Assembly (NCBI GenBank): GCA_964389025.1 | Contig: CAYMCQ010000083.1 | Coordinates: forward strand, 1 to 18,322 | DNA length: 18,322 bases | Direction: 5' to 3' | Source of the DNA: CAYMCQ01 sp964389025 | GTDB lineage: Bacteria; Verrucomicrobiota; Verrucomicrobiia; Limisphaerales; CAYMCQ01 | Shown here: positions 14,252 to 18,322 of the stretch, one piece after another | How positions within the stretch are numbered: the stretch's first letter is position 1 | How the letters are laid out: every line of letters begins with the position of its first letter | Made by a program: the position numbers and the translations under genes | Notes under the pieces: generated by a model | Seen by the model: only the letters and a program-made list of their open reading frames with translations | Databases searched by the model: none | Told to the model about the DNA's origin: nothing

Positions 14252-14279
14252 TTGAAGTTTCGGCCGCGCCTGCTAGTCT
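14252..14279 (+). promoter_or_regulatory. Sigma70-type promoter of the radical SAM gene
   Basis: TTGAAG (14252-14257), a 16-bp spacer and TAGTCT (14274-14279) lie between the LysR stop and the next gene. The -10 ends exactly 7 nt before the ATG at 14287, again placing the predicted transcription start on the start codon. The -35 hexamer is identical to that of the ROK operon promoter. Confidence 0.5.
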
Positions 14280-14286
14280 TGTCACG

Positions 14287-15873
14287 ATGCCTCAAATCGT
14301 CCTGACGACCCTCAACGCGAAATACATTCACGCGGCGTTTGGCTTGCGCTATTTGATGGCGAACCTCGGGCCGCTCAAATCGAACGCGTGCATCGTCGAG
14401 TTCGACATCAACCAGCGTCCGATTGACATCGCGGAAGTTTTGCTCGCGCGAAATCCAAAAATCATAGGCTTCGGCGTTTACATTTGGAACGTGGCGCAAA
14501 CGACAGAAGTCGTCGCCGGAATAAAAAAGCTTCGACCGGACATCAAGATTGTTCTTGGCGGGCCCGAAGTGAGTTATGAAACCGGGCAGCAGAGGATTAT
14601 TGAACTGGCCGACCACGTCATCACGGGCGAGGCGGATTTGAAGTTTGCGGAAGTGTGCGGAGTTTTATTCGAGCGCCGAGCACCGGCTCGGCCCGATGAA
14701 GCAGGCTGGAATTCCCAACCCGCCGAATCGGTGTCCGGCGCTCCAAATCGGCTTCCCAAAATCATCTCCGCCGAGCTGCCGGACTTTTCGCAGATTGTTT
14801 TGCCCTACGATCTTTACGACGACATGGACGTGGCGAATCGAATCATCTACGTCGAAGCGTCGCGCGGCTGTCCGTTCACTTGTGAATTTTGCTTGTCGTC
14901 GCTCGACATCCCTGTGCGGCAAGTTTCTTTGCCCGCTTTTCTCGGCGCGCTGCAAAAGCTGCTCGACCGCGGCGTGAAACAATTCAAGTTCGTTGACCGC
15001 ACCTTCAATCTCAATGTCAACACGAGCAAAGAGATTCTGGAATTTTTTCTGGAACGCTATCAGCCGGGGCACTTTTTCCATTTTGAAATGATTCCCGACC
15101 GCTTGCCGGAAGCGTTGCGCGAAGTCATCGCCAAATTTCCGCGCGGCGCGCTGCAATTTGAAGTCGGCATCCAGACTTTCAACGAAGAAGTCGGCGCGCT
15201 CATCAAACGCCGCCAAAACTACGAGCGTCTCGCGGACAATTTTCATTTCCTGCGCGAGCAAACCGGCGTTTACATCCACGCGGATTTGATCGTCGGCCTG
15301 CCGGGCGAGACGGAGGAAAGTTTCGCGGCGGGATTTGATCGGCTCGTCGCGCTGCGACCGCACGAGATCCAGGTCGGCATTTTGAAACGGCTGCGCGGCA
15401 CGCCCATTGTCCGCCACGATGCCGGGTGGCAGATGGTTTACAACCCGAACCCGCCTTATGAGATTTTGCAGAACAAGCTGATTGACTTCGCGGCGATGCA
15501 AAGACTGCGGCGCTTCGCGCGTTACTGGGATTTGGTTGGCAACAGCGGAAACTTCATTGAAACGACTCCGCTGATTTGGAGCAACGACGCCTCGCCTTTT
15601 GCCGCGTTCATGCGCTGGAGCGACTGGCTGCACGCACGCATTGGTCGAACCGACGGCATCGCGCTGTCGCGGCTGATGCAATTGCTCTTCGAGTTTTTGA
15701 CCGGTGAACCGGGCCTCGGCTCGAAGCAAGTTGCCGAAACTTTGTGGCGCGATTACCAGCGCGGCGGACGAACAGACAAACCCGCCTTCCTGAAGAATTT
15801 TTTGCCAAGCGGCGGAAACGGAACGCTGAAAAAACCTAATTTGCCGAAGCGTCAGGCGCGGCATTTGGTTTAG
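14287..15873 (+). CDS. B12-binding radical SAM protein
   Basis: A 528-residue enzyme of the cobalamin-binding radical SAM group. Residues of about 1-125 form a Rossmann-like B12-binding domain (KIIGFGVYIWN, KIVLGGPEVSYE, ADHVITGEAD); the classic DxHxxG base-off motif is absent. The radical SAM domain starts near 185 with the [4Fe-4S] motif C195-PFT-C199-EF-C202, followed by VDRTFN near 238 and the GIQTFNEE and HADLIVGLPGET strands. The C-terminal about 130 residues, with WxxY-like helices, fit the DUF4080 extension. Such proteins carry out methylations or rearrangements, but the substrate here is unknown. The linker at residues 129-153 is encoded by a palindromic element that keeps the frame open. 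ATG 14287 is supported by the promoter 7 nt upstream. Confidence 0.88.
   Translation: MPQIVLTTLNAKYIHAAFGLRYLMANLGPLKSNACIVEFDINQRPIDIAEVLLARNPKIIGFGVYIWNVAQTTEVVAGIKKLRPDIKIVLGGPEVSYETGQQRIIELADHVITGEADLKFAEVCGVLFERRAPARPDEAGWNSQPAESVSGAPNRLPKIISAELPDFSQIVLPYDLYDDMDVANRIIYVEASRGCPFTCEFCLSSLDIPVRQVSLPAFLGALQKLLDRGVKQFKFVDRTFNLNVNTSKEILEFFLERYQPGHFFHFEMIPDRLPEALREVIAKFPRGALQFEVGIQTFNEEVGALIKRRQNYERLADNFHFLREQTGVYIHADLIVGLPGETEESFAAGFDRLVALRPHEIQVGILKRLRGTPIVRHDAGWQMVYNPNPPYEILQNKLIDFAAMQRLRRFARYWDLVGNSGNFIETTPLIWSNDASPFAAFMRWSDWLHARIGRTDGIALSRLMQLLFEFLTGEPGLGSKQVAETLWRDYQRGGRTDKPAFLKNFLPSGGNGTLKKPNLPKRQARHLV
14671..14743. repeat. Palindromic element, family G, inside the radical SAM gene
   Basis: Two 22-bp arms (14671-14692 and 14722-14743) are inverted copies with 18 of 22 positions matching, separated by 29 bp. 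The left arm starts GAGCGCCGAGCACCGG, and the right arm ends GTGTCCGGCGCTC. The element encodes a hydrophilic stretch (RRAPARPDEAGWNSQPAES) exactly at the boundary of the B12-binding and radical SAM domains and does not interrupt the frame. I recall similar sequences scattered in verrucomicrobial genomes, but there is no second copy in this window. Confidence 0.75.
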
Positions 15874-15910
15874 GCAGAACGAATTCTCCCGCGTTTCAAT
15901 CGCAGAAACC

Positions 15911-15938
15911 TTGTCGCGTGGACGGTGTGTATTAAACT
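15911..15938 (+). promoter_or_regulatory. Promoter of the sigma factor operon
   Basis: TTGTCG (15911-15916), a 16-bp spacer and TAAACT (15933-15938) precede the sigma gene. The -10 hexamer ends exactly 7 nt before ATG 15946, so a leaderless transcript is predicted. It resembles a housekeeping promoter rather than an ECF GAAC/TC type, so autoregulation by the encoded sigma factor is not evident. Confidence 0.5.
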
Positions 15939-15945
15939 GCAACGA

Positions 15946-16551
15946 ATGCCGTCGCACACCGATCCCGATGCCGCCCTGATGCTCCGCGTGAAACGGGGCG
16001 ACATGCAGGCATTTGCCGGGCTGGTGGAGAAATACAAACAGCCGGTCATCAATATCATCTACCGCACGTTGCGCGACGCGAACGAGGCCGAAGACCTCGC
16101 GCAAAATGTTTTTATCCAGGTCCACAAGTCGGCGCACCGCTACAAAGTCTCCGCGAAGTTTTCGACGTGGCTGTTCACAATCGCGCGGAATCTTTGTCTG
16201 AACGAAATTCGCCGCCGCTCGCGTCATCCCGCCGAATCCCTCGACCAGACTTTTGACGACGACGAAAGCCATCCGATCCGGCAGGTCGAGGACGCGAAGG
16301 TTTTTTCTGCTCCGGACAATTTGTTGCAGCGCGAGCTTCAGGAAAAAATCTCAAGCGCGCTCGCCGGGCTTCCTGAAAACCAGCGCACGGCCATTTTGCT
16401 CTGCCAGCAGGAGGAATTGAGCTACGAGGAAATCGCCGAAATCCTCGGCTGCTCGTTGTCCGCGACGAAATCGCTGATTCACCGTGGCCGCGAGACGTTG
16501 AAGCTACAATTGAAGCCGTATTTGAAGGCCGGAACGTGGAAGGAAAAATAG
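15946..16551 (+). CDS. ECF-type RNA polymerase sigma factor
   Basis: A 201-residue sigma70-family factor of the extracytoplasmic-function (RpoE/SigW-like) kind. Region 2 spans about 23-91 and contains the DANEAEDLAQNVFIQVH core-binding and KFSTWLFTIARNLCLNEIRR -10-recognition helices. Region 4 spans about 133-185, with LPENQRTAILLC and the helix-turn-helix YEEIAEILGCSLSATKSLIHRG for -35 recognition. Regions 1 and 3 are missing, as in ECF factors. A longer form from GTG 15925 is possible, but the promoter lies inside that part, so ATG 15946 is preferred. The two downstream genes encode a putative membrane anti-sigma factor and an exported DUF3106 protein, consistent with a membrane-sensed stress regulon. 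Confidence 0.92.
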   Translation: MPSHTDPDAALMLRVKRGDMQAFAGLVEKYKQPVINIIYRTLRDANEAEDLAQNVFIQVHKSAHRYKVSAKFSTWLFTIARNLCLNEIRRRSRHPAESLDQTFDDDESHPIRQVEDAKVFSAPDNLLQRELQEKISSALAGLPENQRTAILLCQQEELSYEEIAEILGCSLSATKSLIHRGRETLKLQLKPYLKAGTWKEK

Positions 16552-16589
16552 AAACTTTGCCCGTGCCGCGGGTTTATATGAAAGGAACG

Positions 16590-17084
16590 ATGAACCAACC
16601 TGACCAAGAGAAATTGCGAGAACTGAACTGGCGGCGGCCATTGACCGATGTCGAGCAAGCCGAACTGCGCGCCGCGCTCGCGGAAAATCCCGAGGCGCTC
16701 GCGGAACTGGAGTTGGAAAGCAATCTGACGCAGGCGCTCGAAAGACTTCCAAACGCGCCGGTCTCGTCAAATTTCACCGCGCGAGTTTTGCAGGCCGTTG
16801 GGTTGGAAACCAAACGTCAGGCGCGCGGGCCTGTTCCGCGCTCGCTCGCGTGGCTGCGTCACGGCTGGCTGCCGAAAACCGCGGCTGCCTCGCTGGTGGT
16901 TTGCGGGGTTTTGTTTGCTGCTCACCGGCAGACCATTGTTGCCCGCGCGAGACTGGCCCATGAAGTCGCGGCAGTTTCGGCGGCGTCAGCGGCCGTTTCC
17001 AACCCGGAAGATTTCGATGCCATCCGCCTGTTGAACAAGCCGGCCTCGGCTGACGTGGATTTGCTGGCGGCGCTCACAAAATGA
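16590..17084 (+). CDS. Putative membrane-bound anti-sigma factor
   Basis: A 164-residue protein with a soluble N-terminal part (about 1-90, rich in E, L, A and R and mostly helical), one membrane helix at about 95-112 (TAAASLVVCGVLFAAH) and a short C-terminal part outside the membrane (about 113-164). Position after an ECF sigma gene, size and topology point to an anti-sigma factor that holds the sigma factor at the membrane; this is inference, since the zinc-binding HxxxCxxC motif of ZAS-type anti-sigma factors is absent and the only cysteine lies in the helix. ATG 16590 follows AAAGGA at close spacing and is preferred. GTG 16536, overlapping the sigma gene's 3' end, and ATG 16578 are in-frame alternatives. 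Its stop overlaps the next start (ATGA, 17081-17084). Confidence 0.75.
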   Translation: MNQPDQEKLRELNWRRPLTDVEQAELRAALAENPEALAELELESNLTQALERLPNAPVSSNFTARVLQAVGLETKRQARGPVPRSLAWLRHGWLPKTAAASLVVCGVLFAAHRQTIVARARLAHEVAAVSAASAAVSNPEDFDAIRLLNKPASADVDLLAALTK

Positions 17085-18217
17085 GCCGGAATATTTCAAT
17101 GGGTCGCAAGAACTACCGCCAGGTTTTGGACTGCGCCAGCCCTCTGGCGCTTTCTATAACATTGTCGCACTGTCAAAGGCGCCAGAGGGCTGGCGCAGTC
17201 CAAGACGCTGCCGCGACAAATCGAGATGGCTTAGATTCAAGGTTTGCCTCCTCGCGTTGGCGGCAATGTTTCTTGGCGATACTTGCTGCTTTTGTCGTCG
17301 CGGCGAGCGCGGGTTTTGCGCAGACAAACTCGCCGTCGTTGCCGCCTCCGCCGCCGGTCGCAAAACCGCCGGTGGATTTTTTCCGCGAATTGCTGGCGCT
17401 CAGTCCGTCGCAGCGCGACAACGCGCTCAAAGACCGTCCTCCGGAAAACAAAGGCTCCATCCTTGCCAAGGTCCGCGAGTATGAATCATTGAATCCAGAC
17501 GAGCGCGAGTTGCGTTTGCGCGCGACGGAACTGCGCTGGCATTTGGCTACGCTGATGCCGCTGTCGCCGACGAACCGAGCCGCGCAACTGAACGCCATTT
17601 CCGAGCCGATGCGTAACCTCATTGAGGGACGGCTTTCGACATGGGACAAGCTTTCGCCTGATGGCAAAGAAGCCGTTCTCAAAGCCGAAAGCTCGTTGCA
17701 ACGAGCCGTGCAAGTGCTGCTCCGGAGGCTGACACTGCCCTCGACAAACGCGCCAAAACCAACGCCGGAGCAGAACCAAAAATTCGAAGAGGCGCTCAAG
17801 CTCATTCGCCGGTTGCCGGCAGACCAGCAAAAATTGATCACGCAGCTCGATCATTACTTTGAACTCAAGCCCGAGGAAAAAACAAAAGTGCTCGGCGCGC
17901 TCTCCGAAACAGAGCGCAAGGAAATGGAAAAATCTCTGGAGAAATTCGCGCGACTGCCCAAAGAGCAGCAAAAACGCTGCGTGAACACCGTCACGAAACT
18001 GGCAAGCCTGCCAGCCGGCGAGCAACGCCAGTTTTTGCAAAATGCCGAACGCTGGCAGGCGATGTCCGCGGCCGAACGCCAGGCGTGGCGCGACCTCGTG
18101 CATGAAATCCCAGGAATACTGCCATCGCCAACCAGCCTGCCGCCGCCGCCGCCAAATCCGCCCGGATTGCCCGTGCCGGTCGTTTCGACGAACAAGCGCG
18201 CTTCGAACCAGCTTTGA
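17081..18217 (+). CDS. Secreted DUF3106 protein of the sigma operon
   Basis: A 378-residue exported protein. From about residue 98 onward it has repeated helical segments with LSPSQRDNAL, LSPDGKEAVL, LPADQQKLI, LPKEQQKRCV and MSAAERQAWRDLV cores, typical of DUF3106 proteins, which often sit beside ECF sigma/anti-sigma genes. Proline-rich stretches flank this part (about 87-97 and 355-370). The signal-peptide core is RWRQCFLAILAAFVVAASAGFAQ without its first residues (about 62-81), with likely cleavage after A80. The first 60 residues are unusual: about 13-42 are encoded by a head-to-head pair of family A palindromes, giving a long polar, basic leader. ATG 17081 is kept because it overlaps the previous stop and no better in-frame start exists before the hydrophobic core. 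The function is unknown; a role in envelope stress sensing is an inference. Confidence 0.78.
   Translation: MSRNISMGRKNYRQVLDCASPLALSITLSHCQRRQRAGAVQDAAATNRDGLDSRFASSRWRQCFLAILAAFVVAASAGFAQTNSPSLPPPPPVAKPPVDFFRELLALSPSQRDNALKDRPPENKGSILAKVREYESLNPDERELRLRATELRWHLATLMPLSPTNRAAQLNAISEPMRNLIEGRLSTWDKLSPDGKEAVLKAESSLQRAVQVLLRRLTLPSTNAPKPTPEQNQKFEEALKLIRRLPADQQKLITQLDHYFELKPEEKTKVLGALSETERKEMEKSLEKFARLPKEQQKRCVNTVTKLASLPAGEQRQFLQNAERWQAMSAAERQAWRDLVHEIPGILPSPTSLPPPPPNPPGLPVPVVSTNKRASNQL
17116..17203. repeat. Head-to-head pair of family A palindromes, 25-bp perfect stem
   Basis: Two copies of the family A unit face each other. Bases 17126-17150 and 17179-17203 are perfectly complementary over 25 bp, with a 28-nt loop, and each arm itself contains the GCGCCAG/CTGGCGC mini-hairpin. 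Bases 17116-17154 match 81-119 exactly over 39 bp in inverted orientation. The pair starts 35 bp after the start codon of the DUF3106 gene and remains open in its frame. Confidence 0.9.
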
Positions 18218-18322
18218 GTCGTGCCCACATTGAATCGGAAGGACGAGTTACACAAACAAGTCCCTAACAGGCTGCTGCAAAACCGGGTAATTTTTGTCTG
18301 AACTGTTTTCGGTCACGGTTGA
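18218..18322. other. Intergenic tail after the DUF3106 gene
   Basis: The last 105 bases hold no gene or clear terminator. The stretch from about 18269 (AACAGGCTGCTGCAAAACC) has the look of an insertion-sequence end, but its partner, if any, lies outside the window, so this is only a hint. Confidence 0.2.

Noticed and set aside
14665..16272. A 535-codon open frame on the minus strand
   Set aside because: It is antisense to the radical SAM and sigma genes, whose plus-strand products have clear conserved motifs. Its own product is arginine- and glutamine-rich with no recognisable domain, as expected for a GC-rich shadow frame.

Overview
The window looks like chromosomal DNA from a Verrucomicrobiota bacterium, probably of the Pedosphaera/Limisphaerales type; this is inferred from content, not from a database match. 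The main clues are a secreted protein with YCF48-like and tandem Ig-like repeats (each carrying a G-Y/N-YQWRFN core) and a C-terminal module typical of that phylum. Others are signal peptides ending in ..A-Q, a sigma/anti-sigma/DUF3106 cluster, moderately high GC by eye, few Shine-Dalgarno sites, and an unusually dense load of palindromic interspersed repeats. No rRNA, tRNA, CRISPR array, transposase or phage gene was seen.

Layout. Positions 144-2856 (minus) hold a three-gene operon joined by two ATGA overlaps: a ROK-family sugar-kinase-like protein, a PIG-L/LmbE deacetylase and a guanine-deaminase-like enzyme. Positions 3000-5996 (minus) encode a large secreted YCF48/Ig protein. A RluA-type pseudouridine synthase (6041-6832, minus) lies upstream of it. 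An APC amino-acid permease (6931-8352, plus) overlaps by ATGA a PBP4-type D-Ala-D-Ala carboxypeptidase (8349-9950). A DMP19/DUF4375 gene of lower GC (10158-10814, minus) follows. Next is a TMTC-like membrane protein with eight TPRs (11075-13246, plus). A LysR regulator (13351-14232) and a B12-binding radical SAM protein (14287-15873) each have their own promoter. The window closes with an ECF sigma factor, a one-TM putative anti-sigma factor and a secreted DUF3106 protein (15946-18217).

The most unusual feature is a set of short palindromic elements of at least four sequence types lying inside open reading frames without breaking them. One forms the whole signal-peptide core of the PBP4-like carboxypeptidase (8358-8487). 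One forms a hydrophilic loop between membrane segments of the TPR protein (11591-11652). One forms the linker between the B12-binding and radical SAM domains (14671-14743). One, present as a head-to-head pair with a 25-bp perfect stem, forms the N-terminal leader of the DUF3106 protein (17116-17203); a 39-bp identical copy lies at 81-119. Other hairpin elements lie between genes (2963-2992, 6891-6926, 10926-11050). The arrangement resembles the in-frame palindromic elements of Rickettsia, but the sequences here are different.

A second pattern is promoter placement. Four promoters (before the ROK, LysR, radical SAM and sigma genes) have a -35 TTGnnn, a 16-18 bp spacer and a -10 hexamer positioned so that the predicted transcription start falls on, or 3 nt before, the start codon. 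This suggests leaderless transcripts.
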